64,000 nucleotides of DNA from an uncultured Halomonas sp. (GCF_946887195.1 NZ_CAMPKE010000003.1:1-64000), one strand, 5' to 3'; shown: positions 35,617-45,641, counted from the stretch's first letter. Notes: a model not told the origin generated them from the letters alone. Made by a program: numbers and translations.

Positions 35617-37002
35617 ATGACCACTCAGCTTGATCGTCTCGAAGAGCGCGTCCGCGGCGCCGTCGTCGACGATGCCGAACAGGGCATCTTCCGCGCTCAC
35701 CGCAGCATGTTCACCGACCCGGCCTTCTTCGAGTTGGAGATGAAGCACATCTTCGAAGGCAACTGGCTGTTCCTGGCCCACGAGAGCCAGATCAGTGAGC
35801 CGGGCGACTACATGACCGTGACCCTGGGCCGCCAGCCGGTGATCATCACCCGCGACAAGCAGGGCGAGCTGCACGCGCTGCTCAATGCCTGTGCGCATCG
35901 CGGCGCGACCCTGTGCCGCAAGAAGCGTGGCAACAAGGGCACCTTCACCTGCCCGTTCCACGGCTGGTCGTTCAAGAACGACGGCAAGCTGCTCAAGGCC
36001 AAGAACGAGAAGACCGGCGCCTACCCGGAGGGCTTCAAGCAGGACGGCTCCCACGACCTGAAGCGCATCGCCCGCTTCGAGAACTATCGCGGCTTCCTGT
36101 TCGGCAGCCTGAGCGCGGACGTCAAGCCGCTCGAGGAGCACCTCGGCGAGACCACCAAGATCATCGACAACATCGTCGATCAGGCCCCGGAAGGCCTCGA
36201 GATCCTGCGCGGCACCTCGTCGTACACCTTCAATGGCAACTGGAAGCTGGGGGCCGAGAACGGCGCCGACGGCTACCACGTCAGCACCGTGCACTGGAAC
36301 TACTCCTCGACCATGGAGCGGCGCAACTACGACGCCGGCGGCACCAAGGCGGTGGACGCCAACGGCTGGTCGAAGAGCCTGGGCGGCTTCTACTCCTATG
36401 AGAACGGCCATATGATGCTATGGACGCGCCTGCTCAACCCCGAGGTGCGCCCGGTCTACAGCCAGAAGGACAAGCTCGAGGCCGAGTTCGGCGAGGCGCG
36501 GGCCGATTCCATCGTCAACCAGACGCGCAATCTGTGCCTGTATCCCAACGCCTACCTGATGGATCAGTTCTCGACCCAGTTCCGCGTGATCCGTCCGCTG
36601 GCCGTGGACAAGAGCGAGGTCACCATCTACTGCTTCGCGCCCAAGGGCGAATCCAAAGAGAACCGCGCCCTGCGCATCCGCCAGTACGAGGACTTCTTCA
36701 ACGTCAGCGGCATGGGCACGCCGGACGACCTGGAGGAGTTCCGCGCCTGCCAGAACGGCTATGCCGGGCTCGACGCCGAGTGGAACGATCTCTCCCGCGG
36801 TGCCAAGCAGTGGATCGAGGGCGCCGATGACAACGCCCGCGCCATCGACATGAAGCCGCTGCTCAGCGGCGCGTCGCCGGAAGACGAAGGCCTCTACGTG
36901 ATGCACCACAAGCACTGGGTCGCGGAGATGCTGCGCGCCATCGAGAGAGAGCGCAGCCAGTTCATTGCCACCACGCCCGCATCAAAGGAGGCCAGCGCAT
37001 GA
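35617..37002 (+). CDS. benA: Benzoate 1,2-dioxygenase large (alpha) subunit
   Basis: This 461-residue Rieske oxygenase alpha subunit has Rieske ligands C92-A-H94 and C112-P-F-H115 (CPFHGWSFK). The mononuclear iron site is [12 protein letters not shown]. It converts benzoate to the 1,2-cis-diol carboxylate with BenB and BenC. ATG 35617 has AAGGAG 6 nt upstream; the frame is open far upstream inside catA but that is not coding. It overlaps benB by 4 bp (ATGA). Confidence 0.95.
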   Translation: MTTQLDRLEERVRGAVVDDAEQGIFRAHRSMFTDPAFFELEMKHIFEGNWLFLAHESQISEPGDYMTVTLGRQPVIITRDKQGELHALLNACAHRGATLCRKKRGNKGTFTCPFHGWSFKNDGKLLKAKNEKTGAYPEGFKQDGSHDLKRIARFENYRGFLFGSLSADVKPLEEHLGETTKIIDNIVDQAPEGLEILRGTSSYTFNGNWKLGAENGADGYHVSTVHWNYSSTMERRNYDAGGTKAVDANGWSKSLGGFYSYENGHMMLWTRLLNPEVRPVYSQKDKLEAEFGEARADSIVNQTRNLCLYPNAYLMDQFSTQFRVIRPLAVDKSEVTIYCFAPKGESKENRALRIRQYEDFFNVSGMGTPDDLEEFRACQNGYAGLDAEWNDLSRGAKQWIEGADDNARAIDMKPLLSGASPEDEGLYVMHHKHWVAEMLRAIERERSQFIATTPASKEASA

Positions 37003-37496
37003 GTGCGAACATGAACTATCTCGACATCCAGGCCTTCGTCTACCGCGAGGCGCGCCTGCTCGACGACCGCGCGTGGGACGAATGGCTCACCTGCTACAGC
37101 AAGGACGCGACGTTCTGGATGCCGGCGTGGGACGACGACGACGAGCTGACCCGCGACCCGCAATCCGAGATCTCGCTGATCTACTACCCCAGCCGTGAGG
37201 GGCTCGAGGATCGCGTCTACCGCATCAAGACCGAGCGCTCCGGAGCGACCAGCATTCCCGAGCCGCGCACCACGCACCAGATCTCCAACCTGGAGGTGCT
37301 GAGCCAGGAGGGTGACAAGGTCGAGTTGCGCTTCAACTGGCACACCCTGAGCCACCGCTACCAGCAGACCAGCGCCTTCTTCGGCACGTCCTTCTACACC
37401 TTGGACGTATCCGGCGATGCACCGCTGATCACTTATAAAAAGGTGGTGCTGAATAACGACTATATCCATCAGGTCATTGACGTCTATCACGTCTGA
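36999..37496 (+). CDS. benB: Benzoate 1,2-dioxygenase small (beta) subunit
   Basis: This 165-residue beta subunit of aromatic ring hydroxylases is a cone-shaped NTF2-like fold. Segments such as [18 protein letters not shown] and [11 protein letters not shown] are typical of BenB/XylY. AAAGGAGG precedes the ATG within benA, giving a 4-bp overlap. It forms the alpha3-beta3 oxygenase with BenA. Confidence 0.93.
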   Translation: MSANMNYLDIQAFVYREARLLDDRAWDEWLTCYSKDATFWMPAWDDDDELTRDPQSEISLIYYPSREGLEDRVYRIKTERSGATSIPEPRTTHQISNLEVLSQEGDKVELRFNWHTLSHRYQQTSAFFGTSFYTLDVSGDAPLITYKKVVLNNDYIHQVIDVYHV

Positions 37497-37517
37497 CGGG
37501 TGGGGGAGGAAACGACC

Positions 37518-38552
37518 ATGAGCTACACCATTGCACTCAACTTTGAGGATGGCGTCACCCGCTTCATCGGCTGCAAGGCCGGGGAGACGGTGCTCGACGC
37601 CGCCTATCGCCAGAAGGTCAACCTGCCGATGGACTGCTCCGACGGGGTCTGCGGCACCTGCAAGGGGCAGTGTGAGCAGGGCGCCTTCGACCTGGGCGAC
37701 GACTACCTGGAGGAGGCGCTGTCCGAGGAGGAGGAAGCCGAAGGCAAGGTGCTGACCTGCCAGATGGTGCCGTCGTCCGACTGCGTGATCCAGGTCCCGG
37801 TGGCCTCGACGCTATGCAAGACCCAGGTCGGCGAGATCAACGGCAAGGTCGCCATGGTCGAGCCGCTCTCCGACGACAGCATCGAGTTGGCCGTGGATCT
37901 GGAGGAGGAGAGCGAACTGGCCTTCCTGCCCGGTCAGTACATCAACATCCAGGTGCCGGGCAGCGACGAGACGCGCTCGTACTCGTTCAGCTCGCGCCCC
38001 GGCGACAAGCGCGCCTCGTTCTTGATCCGCAACGTGCCGCAGGGCCTGATGAGCGGCTACCTGGCCGGCACGGCCAAGCCCGGCGACGCGCTGACCATGA
38101 CCGGCCCGCTGGGCAGCTTCTATCTGCGCGAGGTCAAGCGCCCGCTGCTGATGCTGGCCGGCGGCACCGGACTGGCGCCGTTTCTGTCCATGCTCAAGCA
38201 GTTGAAGGAGAAGGGCTGCGCTCAGCCGATCCACATGATCTACGGCGTCTCCTTTGATGATCATCTGGTCAAGCGGGACGAACTCGACGCCTTTGCCGAG
38301 GCGCTGCCCAACTTCAGCTACACCACCGTGGTGGCCGACACGGCGAGCGAGCATCCGCGCAAGGGCTACGTCACCCACCACATGGCGATTGATGCGCTCA
38401 ACGACGGCGATGTCGACGTCTACCTGTGCGGGCCGCCGCCGATGGTCGACGCCGTGCTCAAGCACTTCCGCGATCAGGGCATCACCCCGGCCAGCTTCCA
38501 TTACGAAAAATTCGCGCCGAGCCTGACGCCGGCCGAAGCGGAGGTCGCATGA
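37518..38552 (+). CDS. benC: Benzoate 1,2-dioxygenase electron-transfer component
   Basis: This 344-residue reductase has an N-terminal plant-type [2Fe-2S] ferredoxin domain (CSDGVCGTCKGQC plus a distal cysteine in VLTCQM), a flavin domain with TRSYSFSSRP and an NAD domain with LAGGTGLAPFLSML and YLCGPPPMVDAV. It passes electrons from NADH to BenAB. A GGGGGAGG precedes the ATG. It overlaps benD by 4 bp. Confidence 0.95.
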   Translation: MSYTIALNFEDGVTRFIGCKAGETVLDAAYRQKVNLPMDCSDGVCGTCKGQCEQGAFDLGDDYLEEALSEEEEAEGKVLTCQMVPSSDCVIQVPVASTLCKTQVGEINGKVAMVEPLSDDSIELAVDLEEESELAFLPGQYINIQVPGSDETRSYSFSSRPGDKRASFLIRNVPQGLMSGYLAGTAKPGDALTMTGPLGSFYLREVKRPLLMLAGGTGLAPFLSMLKQLKEKGCAQPIHMIYGVSFDDHLVKRDELDAFAEALPNFSYTTVVADTASEHPRKGYVTHHMAIDALNDGDVDVYLCGPPPMVDAVLKHFRDQGITPASFHYEKFAPSLTPAEAEVA

Positions 38553-39334
38553 GTACGCCGCGCTTCACTGAGAAGGTGATCGTTGTCACCGGCGCCGCCC
38601 AGGGCATCGGGCGGCGGGTCGCCGAGCGCGCCGCCGCCGAGGGCGCGCGCCTGGCGCTGGTCGACCGCGCCGATATCGTGCACGAAGTTGCCGCCGCGCT
38701 GACCGAGCAGGGCCATGAGGCCGTGGCGCTGCAGGCCGATCTCGAGACCTGGGAGGGCACCGAGAGTGTCATGCGCCAGGCCCTCGAGCGCTTCGGGCGC
38801 ATCGACGTGCTGATCAACAACGTTGGTGGCGCCATCAACTTCAAGCCATTCGTCGAGTTCAGCGGCACCGAGATCGCCGCCGAGATCACCCGCTCGCTGA
38901 TGCCGACGCTGTGGTGCTGCCGGGCGGTGCTGCCGTCCATGGTGGCGCAGGGCGGCGGTGTCATCGTCAACGTGTCGTCGGCCGCCACGCGTGGCATCCA
39001 CCGCATCCCGTACTCGGCGGCCAAGGGCGGGATCAACGCCATGACCGCTTCGCTCGCCTTCGAGTACGCCGAGCACGGCATCCGCGTCGTCGCCACCGCG
39101 CCGGGCGGGACCGAAGCGCCGCCGCGACGGATTTCGCGCGGCACCCCCGAGCCGCGCACCGAACAGGAGCGGGCCTGGTTCCAGGCGCATATCGACCAGA
39201 CCAAGGCCAGCTGCTTCATGGGGCGCTACGGCAGCCTGGACGAGCAGGCCGGGCCGATCCTGTTTTTGGCATCCGACGATGCCAGCTATATCACCGGTAC
39301 CGTCGTTCCCGTCGCCGGCGGAGATGCCGGCTAG
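38549..39334 (+). CDS. benD: 1,6-dihydroxycyclohexa-2,4-diene-1-carboxylate dehydrogenase
   Basis: BenD oxidatively decarboxylates benzoate cis-diol to catechol. This 261-residue short-chain dehydrogenase has cofactor motif TGAAQGIG, NNVGG, and the catalytic serine and YSAAKGG (Y-x3-K). The C-terminal half contains the BenD-typical APGGTEAPPRRISRG. The ATG overlaps the benC stop (ATGA), giving tight coupling of benABCD. Confidence 0.94.
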   Translation: MSTPRFTEKVIVVTGAAQGIGRRVAERAAAEGARLALVDRADIVHEVAAALTEQGHEAVALQADLETWEGTESVMRQALERFGRIDVLINNVGGAINFKPFVEFSGTEIAAEITRSLMPTLWCCRAVLPSMVAQGGGVIVNVSSAATRGIHRIPYSAAKGGINAMTASLAFEYAEHGIRVVATAPGGTEAPPRRISRGTPEPRTEQERAWFQAHIDQTKASCFMGRYGSLDEQAGPILFLASDDASYITGTVVPVAGGDAG

Positions 39335-39435
39335 CCGAAACACCACCACAACACCACCAGCCAGACCCCGACTCCGGCCGCCTCGGCGGTCGGCCACCAC
39401 GCTGCCCCGACAACCACAACCAACGGAGCACGACA

Positions 39436-40794
39436 ATGCGACACATCGACGTCAACGAGGTAATCAACAACGCCCGGTTCACGCCCTTCCACTGGAAGGT
39501 CCTGCTCTGGTGCACCCTGATCATCGTCTTCGATGGCTACGACCTGGTCATCTACGGCGTGGTGCTGCCGATCCTGATGGAGCAGTGGCAACTCAGCCCC
39601 CTCGCCGCTGGCGCGCTCGGCAGCGCGGCGCTGTTCGGCATGATGTTCGGCGCCATGACCTTCGGCACCCTCTCGGACAAGTGGGGGCGCAAGCGGATGA
39701 TCCTGCTCTGCGTCGTCCTGTTCAGCGTGACCACGGTGATCAACGGCTTCGCCACCACGCCCTGGCAGTTCGGCATCCTGCGTTTCATCGCCGGCCTGGG
39801 CATCGGCGGGGTGATGCCCAACGTGGTGGCGCTGATGACCGAATATTCGCCCAAGCGCAGCCGCAGCACCCTGGTGGCGGTGATGTTCAGCGGCTACGCC
39901 GTGGGCGGCATGATGTCCGCCGGGCTGGGCATCTGGATCGTACCCACCTTCGGCTGGCAGGTGATGTTCTTCCTGGCCATCGTGCCGCTGCTGATGCTGC
40001 CGCTGGTCATCAAGTTCCTGCCCGATTCGGTGGGCTTCCTGCTCCAGCAGGGGCGTGACGACGAGGCCCGCGAGATTCTCGAGGCCATCGATCCGAGCCA
40101 GTCGCTCTCGGCCTCCGGCACGCTGACGTTGCCGATGACCGGGGCGAGCAAGGCGCCGGTGCGCGAGCTGTTCGCCGATGGCCGCCAGTTGAGCACGCTG
40201 ATGTTCTGGACCGCCTTCTTCATGTGCCTGCTGATGGTCTATGCGCTGGGCTCCTGGCTGCCCAAGCTGATGTCCATGGCCGGTTACGCGCTGAGCTCGA
40301 GCCTGCTGTTCCTGCTGGTGCTGAATGTCGGCGCCATCGCCGGGGCCATCGGTGGCGGCTGGCTGGCGGATCGCTTCCATCCGCGCACCGTGCTGGTGAC
40401 ATTCTTCGTCCTCGCCGCGGGCTCGCTGTCGCTGCTCGGCTTCGAGAGCCCGATGTGGGTGCTGTACAGCCTGGTCGCGGTGGCCGGGGCGACGACCATC
40501 GGCTCTCAGATCCTGCTCTACGCCTACGTCGCCCAGTTCTACCCGACGACGATTCGCTCCACCGGCCTCGGCTGGGCCTCGGGCGTCGGACGCAACGGCG
40601 CCATCGTCGGCCCGCTGCTGGGCGGCGGCCTGCTGGCGCTGGTGTTGCCGCATCATCTCAACTTCATCGCCTTCGCCATCCCCGGCGTGATCGCCGCGAT
40701 CGCCGTGTTCCTGGTCAGCCGCCGGGCCGGTTCGCTGACGCTGCTAGCCGATAAGGCGGCCAAGCCCGCGCCGATGGCCGCCAACGGCACCTGA
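39436..40794 (+). CDS. benK: MFS aromatic acid transporter, benzoate type
   Basis: This 452-residue, 12-helix transporter belongs to the aromatic acid:H+ symporter family of the MFS. The first helix carries the family motif DGYDLVIYGVVLP, with the essential DGxD aspartates, and the 2-3 loop has GTLSDKWGRKRM. Its place directly after benABCD indicates benzoate uptake. GGAG lies 7 nt before the ATG. About 100 bp of CCA-rich low-complexity sequence precede it, and a terminator follows. Confidence 0.92.
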   Translation: MRHIDVNEVINNARFTPFHWKVLLWCTLIIVFDGYDLVIYGVVLPILMEQWQLSPLAAGALGSAALFGMMFGAMTFGTLSDKWGRKRMILLCVVLFSVTTVINGFATTPWQFGILRFIAGLGIGGVMPNVVALMTEYSPKRSRSTLVAVMFSGYAVGGMMSAGLGIWIVPTFGWQVMFFLAIVPLLMLPLVIKFLPDSVGFLLQQGRDDEAREILEAIDPSQSLSASGTLTLPMTGASKAPVRELFADGRQLSTLMFWTAFFMCLLMVYALGSWLPKLMSMAGYALSSSLLFLLVLNVGAIAGAIGGGWLADRFHPRTVLVTFFVLAAGSLSLLGFESPMWVLYSLVAVAGATTIGSQILLYAYVAQFYPTTIRSTGLGWASGVGRNGAIVGPLLGGGLLALVLPHHLNFIAFAIPGVIAAIAVFLVSRRAGSLTLLADKAAKPAPMAANGT

Positions 40795-40824
40795 AAGGCA
40801 CGAAGTCAATTCGGTATCCTCCTT

Positions 40825-40860
40825 GGCCCGCGAGCCGCCCTGGCGACGCGGGCCTTTTTT
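40825..40860 (+). terminator. Rho-independent terminator after benK
   Basis: GGCCCGCG (40825-40832) pairs with CGCGGGCC (40847-40854), followed by six T. It lies 19 bp before benE, so benE expression may rest on readthrough. Confidence 0.8.
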
Positions 40861-40878
40861 CACGTTATGAGGCGAGAC

Positions 40879-42081
40879 ATGCAACTACACAGGGACTGGT
40901 CGGTTCCCGCCGTCACGGCTGGGTTTCTGGCCGTATTGATCTCCTACGCGGGGCCACTGGCGATCTTCTTCCAGGCCGCCCAGAGCGCCGAGATCTCGAA
41001 CGCCATGATGACCTCCTGGGTCTGGGCGATCTCGCTGGGTGCGGCCGTCACCGGCATCGGGCTCAGCCTGTGGCTGAAGGTGCCGGTAATCACCGCCTGG
41101 TCGGCGCCGGGCACGGCGCTGCTGGTCACACTGTTTCCGGCGCTGTCGCTCAACGAGGCGGTGGGCGCTTATATCACCGCTGCACTGATCCTCTTCGTGA
41201 TCGGCATCACTGGTACCTTCGATCGGCTGGTGGCAGCGATTCCCAAGGGCATCGCCAGCGCCATGCTGGCCGGGATCCTGTTCCAGTTCGGGCTGGGCGT
41301 GTTCACTTCCCTGGAGAACGCGCCGGCGCTGGCGGCCGGCATGCTCGTCGCCTACCTAGTATTTAAGCGGCTCTCGCCGCGCTACTGCCTGGTGCTGTTG
41401 GTGGTCGTCGGGATGGGGCTGGCGGTACTGCTGGAAGGGGCCAGCCTGGAGGGCGTGGGCATCGAGTTGGCCGCGCCGACACTGATCCGCCCCGAGTGGA
41501 CCTGGGATGCCACCCTGAGCCTGGCGATTCCGCTGGTGCTGGTCAGCCTCACCGGCCAGTTCCTGCCCGGCATGGCGATCCTGCGCGGGGCTGGCTACGA
41601 CGCCCCGGCGCGACCGATCCTCGCCGTCACCAGCCTGGCGTCGGTGACCATGGCATTCTTCGGCGGCATCACCACGGTGATCGCCGCCATCACCGCAGCG
41701 ATCTGCACCGGCAGTGAGGCCCACGAAGACCCGGGCAAGCGCTATGTCGCGGGGGTGGCCAACGGCGCGTTCTACCTGATCGGTGCGACCTTCGCCGGCA
41801 CCATCGTGCTGCTGTTCACCTCGCTGCCCGGCACCTTCGTCGCCGTGCTCGCCGGGCTGGCGCTGGTCGGCGCCATCACCAGCAATATCGTCGCGGCGGC
41901 CGAGGCGACGGACCATCGCGAGGCCTCGATCATCACCTTCATGGCCACCGCCTCTGGGATGAGCCTGTTCGGGCTGGGCTCGGCGTTCTGGGGCGTGGCT
42001 ATCGGCGGCCTGGCGTATGTGGTGCTGCACAAGACCGAGCTGCTGCCACGACGGCGGGTGTTCGGGTTCAGCGGCAAGTAG
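40879..42081 (+). CDS. benE: Benzoate/H+ symporter BenE
   Basis: This 400-residue membrane protein of the BenE family has about twelve helices. Typical parts are DWSVPAVTAGFLAVLISYAGP, WSAPGTALLVTLFPALSLNEAVGAY (written here across its signature) and FFGGITTVIAAITAAICTG. A second benzoate importer alongside BenK is common. ATG 40879 has GAGG 6 nt upstream; an ATG at 40867 has none. It is the last catabolic gene before tRNA-Arg. Confidence 0.92.
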   Translation: MQLHRDWSVPAVTAGFLAVLISYAGPLAIFFQAAQSAEISNAMMTSWVWAISLGAAVTGIGLSLWLKVPVITAWSAPGTALLVTLFPALSLNEAVGAYITAALILFVIGITGTFDRLVAAIPKGIASAMLAGILFQFGLGVFTSLENAPALAAGMLVAYLVFKRLSPRYCLVLLVVVGMGLAVLLEGASLEGVGIELAAPTLIRPEWTWDATLSLAIPLVLVSLTGQFLPGMAILRGAGYDAPARPILAVTSLASVTMAFFGGITTVIAAITAAICTGSEAHEDPGKRYVAGVANGAFYLIGATFAGTIVLLFTSLPGTFVAVLAGLALVGAITSNIVAAAEATDHREASIITFMATASGMSLFGLGSAFWGVAIGGLAYVVLHKTELLPRRRVFGFSGK

Positions 42082-42308
42082 TGGGCGCGTTCACTTAGTA
42101 ATGACGGTGCCAAGCCTGGCGCGAAATAACAAGCTAAATGCTATCTCGGCCTTGCGCCAAATTCGCCGCCAGTAAGTACCAAAGTCGGCGCGCGGTTGCA
42201 GGGTGGCAATCGGTTTTCTGATGGTGTCCAACTGGTGTCCGTTGCGAACATCAAGGCTGGCGGTTCTGGGTGAGATTAGGTAAAAGCGCTCAATGATGCG
42301 GGCTGGAT

Positions 42309-42385
42309 TGGCGCCCCCATCAGGATTCGAACCTGAGACCTTCCCCTTAGGAGGGGGACGCTCTATCCAGCTGAGCTATGGGGGC
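42309..42385 (-). tRNA. tRNA-Arg (anticodon CCU)
   Basis: This 77-nt cloverleaf is read on the minus strand. The acceptor arm GCCCCCA pairs with TGGGGGC, and CCA is encoded. The D-arm region is GCTCAGCTGGATAGAGC, the anticodon stem TCCCC/GGGGA encloses the loop CTCCTAA (anticodon CCT), and the T arm has GGTTCGAATCC. A perfect TATAAT (complement of 42405-42410) lies about 20 bp upstream. The gene marks the border between the catabolic region and core genes. Confidence 0.97.
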
Positions 42386-42576
42386 CAAGCGTAGTGAGTC
42401 GCGTATTATAAGCACCTGACAGGGCAAGATAAACCCGCCTGGCCACAGGAGAAACGCGTATCCGCGACGGTGAACCACCCCATGGCTCTTGCAGGGAACC
42501 CTGGCAGGCGGTGTCAAACCTTGCACGCTACGGCTAGACTGGCCGCCTTTCAGTGTTTGGATTATCCGTCTTGACG

Positions 42577-43362
42577 ATGAACGATCGACTCTTCGATGGA
42601 ATGGCCGAAAAATTCGCCGCGAGCCTTTATGGGGGTTCACGCGGCGAGTTACGCTTGGCGCTCCTCGATCATCTATTGCCACGGACGCTGCCGCTTGACG
42701 GGCAACCAGCGCTGGATGTCGGCGGCGGGCTGGGGCAGATGAGCGCCTGGCTGGCCGAGCGTGGGCATGCGGTAACATTCACCGAGCCCTCCGGCGAAAT
42801 GCTGGCCCGCGCTCGCGAGGCGCTGGATGGGACCGATGTGCGTTGCCTTCAGGCACCGCTGCAGGCATTGCCCGAGCAGGCGCCCGGTCCCTGGCCGCTG
42901 ATCGTCTGCCATGCGGTGCTTGAGTGGCTGGCCGATCCTCGCTCGGCTATCGCCACATTGGCCCAGCTACTCGAGCCGGGTGGCCATCTCTCGCTGATGG
43001 TCTTCAATCGCGATGCGCTGCGTTTTTCCAATGTGATCAAGGGCAATCTCGACAAGGCACTCGATGACCGCCTGGCGGGGACCGGCAAGCGCCAGCGGTT
43101 GACGCCGATTTCGCCGTTGACTCACGCTCAAATCAGTCGCTGGCTGGCCGAGCAAGGCTTGGTCGTCGAGCATGTCGCCGGTATCCGCGTGTTTCACGAT
43201 TATCTGCGTGAACGCGAGCCCGACCGCGCGACACTCACGCGCATATTCGAGTTGGAGCGTCGTTACTGCGATATCGACCCTCACTGGCGGCTGGGTCGCT
43301 ATTTACTCTACAGCGTACACAAACCCCTTGCTGTGAAGAGCATCTCGGAGCGTATCGAATGA
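42577..43362 (+). CDS. cmoM: tRNA 5-carboxymethoxyuridine methyltransferase
   Basis: CmoM methylates cmo5U34 to the methyl ester in some tRNAs using SAM. The 261-residue class I methyltransferase has motif I LDVGGGLGQ. Regions shared with E. coli CmoM are FDGMAEKFAASLYG, CHAVLEWLADPRS, GGHLSLM, GIRVFHDYLRE and LERRYC. ATG 42577 is set by homology since the Shine-Dalgarno is weak. The gene overlaps rsmC by 4 bp. cmoA and cmoB lie 9-11 kb away in this window. Confidence 0.9.
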   Translation: MNDRLFDGMAEKFAASLYGGSRGELRLALLDHLLPRTLPLDGQPALDVGGGLGQMSAWLAERGHAVTFTEPSGEMLARAREALDGTDVRCLQAPLQALPEQAPGPWPLIVCHAVLEWLADPRSAIATLAQLLEPGGHLSLMVFNRDALRFSNVIKGNLDKALDDRLAGTGKRQRLTPISPLTHAQISRWLAEQGLVVEHVAGIRVFHDYLREREPDRATLTRIFELERRYCDIDPHWRLGRYLLYSVHKPLAVKSISERIE

Positions 43363-44354
43363 GTGCCATTACTCCCACTTGCCAGCTACTCGCGCGCCAG
43401 GATGTGGATTACCGTGGCTGGCTGTGGGTGGCGCCGCCGCGCGATCCCTGGCTCGAAACGGGCAGCGGGCAATTATGGAGTGCCGACTTGGGCGTCTGCG
43501 AGGCTTGGCGCGAGCGCGGTATGAAATGGCATTGCGGCCTGTCGCCCGCTTTCGAAGAAGTCCCTGGCGCGGTGCTGTTCTGGCCGAAGGCCCATGCACT
43601 GGGCGAGTGGTGGCTGCTGGCGCTGTGCGCCCAGTTACCGCAGGGCACCCGTCTGCAGGTGGTCGGCGAAAATCAAGGCGGTATCAAGCATGTGCTCAAG
43701 GTGCTGGCGGCACTGGGGCTGGGCTGCCGCAAGCTCGATAGCGCCCGGCGCTGCACGCTGTTCGAGACCCGCCTGGGGCGGGTCGGTCTGGCCCCGGATG
43801 CCGCCTGGTCAACCTTCGGGGTGCTGGATCTGCAACTCGCCAGCCACCCCGGCGTATTCGGCCACGGCAAGCTCGATGACGGCACCCGGTTGTTGCTCGA
43901 ATCGTTACCCGAATCGCTGGGCCGGCAGGGCGAGCGGATTCTCGATGTCGGCTGCGGCGACGGTATCATCGCGGCCTGGCTGGCACGGCGCGGCGCCGAT
44001 GTCACGGCGGTGGATATCAATGCCTTCGCCGTGGAAGCGACGCGGCGCACGCTGGCACTGAACGGTGTGGTTGGAACGGTGCGGCACAGCGATGTCTATT
44101 CCGCGCTGGATGGGAACGAGCGCTTCGATGCGATCGTCAGCAACCCGCCGTTTCATCAGGAGCGCAGCGTCGACATCGGACCGGCGGCACGGCTGATTGG
44201 TGAGGCGCCGGCGCGGCTTATCAAAGGCGGCAGTTTGACCTTGGTCGCCAATGCGTTCCTGCCATACCCCGACCGGCTCGATGCGGCCTTCGGCGGCTTC
44301 GAGATCCTTGCCGACGACCGGCGTTTTCGTGTCTATCGTGCAGTGAAGCGTTAA
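43359..44354 (+). CDS. rsmC: 16S rRNA m2G1207 methyltransferase
   Basis: This 331-residue protein has a degenerate N-terminal methyltransferase-like domain and an active C-terminal one, as in E. coli RsmC (about 343 residues). The SAM motif is LDVGCGDGIIAAW and the catalytic motif is SNPPFHQ. HPGVFGHGKLDDGTRLLLE precedes the second domain as expected. The ATG overlaps the cmoM stop (ATGA). It converges on greB. Confidence 0.92.
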   Translation: MSAITPTCQLLARQDVDYRGWLWVAPPRDPWLETGSGQLWSADLGVCEAWRERGMKWHCGLSPAFEEVPGAVLFWPKAHALGEWWLLALCAQLPQGTRLQVVGENQGGIKHVLKVLAALGLGCRKLDSARRCTLFETRLGRVGLAPDAAWSTFGVLDLQLASHPGVFGHGKLDDGTRLLLESLPESLGRQGERILDVGCGDGIIAAWLARRGADVTAVDINAFAVEATRRTLALNGVVGTVRHSDVYSALDGNERFDAIVSNPPFHQERSVDIGPAARLIGEAPARLIKGGSLTLVANAFLPYPDRLDAAFGGFEILADDRRFRVYRAVKR

Positions 44355-44367
44355 AAACCCTCTGAAC

Positions 44368-44892
44368 TCACCGCTGCGGATCGCGATAATCGATGGCGGT
44401 AATGATGTAGGTGGTTTCGCCGCCCGGTGCGGCGACCGTGGCGTCATCATCCAGCGCCTTGCCGAGCAGCGCGCGTGCCAACGGCGAGTCGACGCTGATC
44501 CAGTGGCGCGAGGTGTCGGTTTCGTCGTGGCCGACCAGACGAATGTGCAACTCCTCGCCGTCGTCGTCTTCCAGTGTCACGAAGGCGCCGAAGTAGACCC
44601 GCCCGGTATCCGCCGGCAGGCGGTCGACGACTTGTAGCTCATCGAGGCGCTTGCCCAAGTAGCGGATTCGCGCGATCACCCGGTTGAGCTCCTTCTTGTT
44701 GTAGGTATAGTCGGCGTTTTCGCTACGATCGCCGAGAGCCGCGGCCTCGCCGACCTTGGCCGAAAGCTCGGGGCGGCGTACCCGCGAGAGATGCTCGTGA
44801 ATGCCCTTGAGCCGTGCATGGCCTTGCGGCGTGATCAGATGACTCTTCTTTTCCTGGCGCGGATCCTTGGCGGGATCGCGCCAGCGCGTCAT
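44368..44892 (-). CDS. greB: Transcription elongation factor GreB
   Basis: GreB stimulates RNA cleavage by backtracked RNA polymerase. The 174-residue protein has the N-terminal coiled coil with the tip acidic motif ALGDRSENADY and YNKKELNRVIARIRYLGKRL, then a C-terminal FKBP-like domain (VGHDETD, ISVDSPLARALLGK). ATG 44892 with AAGGT at 8 nt fits the family start (TRWRDP). Earlier ATG codons lack signals. It diverges from the TPR gene. Confidence 0.94.
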   Translation of the reverse strand: MTRWRDPAKDPRQEKKSHLITPQGHARLKGIHEHLSRVRRPELSAKVGEAAALGDRSENADYTYNKKELNRVIARIRYLGKRLDELQVVDRLPADTGRVYFGAFVTLEDDDGEELHIRLVGHDETDTSRHWISVDSPLARALLGKALDDDATVAAPGGETTYIITAIDYRDPQR

Positions 44893-44999
44893 GTTGCGAC
44901 CTTTCATAGGGAGTCCATACAACGTGCAATGGCAATTGATTCAAACGTTCGTTACATTTTGATCTGGTTGATCGAATAATCATAACGTCAGGAGCCACC

Positions 45000-45641
45000 A
45001 TGTCGATATCCCGTCGTCTGATGCAAGCCAGCATCCTGGGTCTGTCTCTGTTGCTGATCGTGCCGAACGTATTGGCCCAGCAGAGCGAGCTCTTCTCGCT
45101 CAAGAACCGCTGGGAGCATGTCACCACGCAGAACGCGCCCGACGATCAGGTCGATGCGCTCGATGCACTAGCCAGCGAGGCCAAGACGCTCGCGGAGCAG
45201 TATCCCAATAACGCTGACGTGCTGACCTGGCGGGGTATCGTGCTTGCCTCCCAGGCCAGTGCCGAGGGTGGCCTGGGCGCGTTGGGGCTGGCCAAGGAGG
45301 CGCGGGCCGCACTCGAGCGCGCCATCGAGATCGATCCTCGCGGTAGCGATGCGTCGGCCTATGTCACGCTAGGCGCGCTCTACGCGCGCGCGCCCGGTTG
45401 GCCTATCGCCTTCGGCGACAGCGAAACCGCCGAGGCGATGTTTCAAAAAGCCTTGAATATCCGCCCCCAAGGTATCGATGTAAACTACTACTATGCCTCG
45501 TTTCTGGCCGAGGAAGGGCGCGACGAGCAGGCCATCGAGCATGCGCGTCGCGCCGTGAACGGGCAGGTTCGCGAAGGTCGCGAGGCCTCCGACGAGGCGC
45601 GTCGGGAAGATGCCCAGGCACTGCTGGAGTCGCTGGAATAG
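45000..45641 (+). CDS. Secreted TPR-repeat protein
   Basis: This 213-residue protein has a signal peptide (RRLMQASILGLSLLLIVP, cleavage near VLAQQ at residue 27), so it is probably periplasmic. The mature part contains TPR-like helices: ARAALERAIEIDPRGSDA, AEAMFQKALNIRPQGI and YYYASFLAEEGRDEQAIEHARRAV. AGGAG lies just before the ATG. The function is unknown; such proteins usually act as protein-interaction scaffolds. It is upstream of, and perhaps co-transcribed with, nudF. Confidence 0.8.
   Translation: MSISRRLMQASILGLSLLLIVPNVLAQQSELFSLKNRWEHVTTQNAPDDQVDALDALASEAKTLAEQYPNNADVLTWRGIVLASQASAEGGLGALGLAKEARAALERAIEIDPRGSDASAYVTLGALYARAPGWPIAFGDSETAEAMFQKALNIRPQGIDVNYYYASFLAEEGRDEQAIEHARRAVNGQVREGREASDEARREDAQALLESLE

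Noticed and set aside
39331..40656. 441-codon frame antisense to benK
   Set aside because: Composition (Gln, His, Arg) is that of an antisense shadow of a membrane protein; no start signal.
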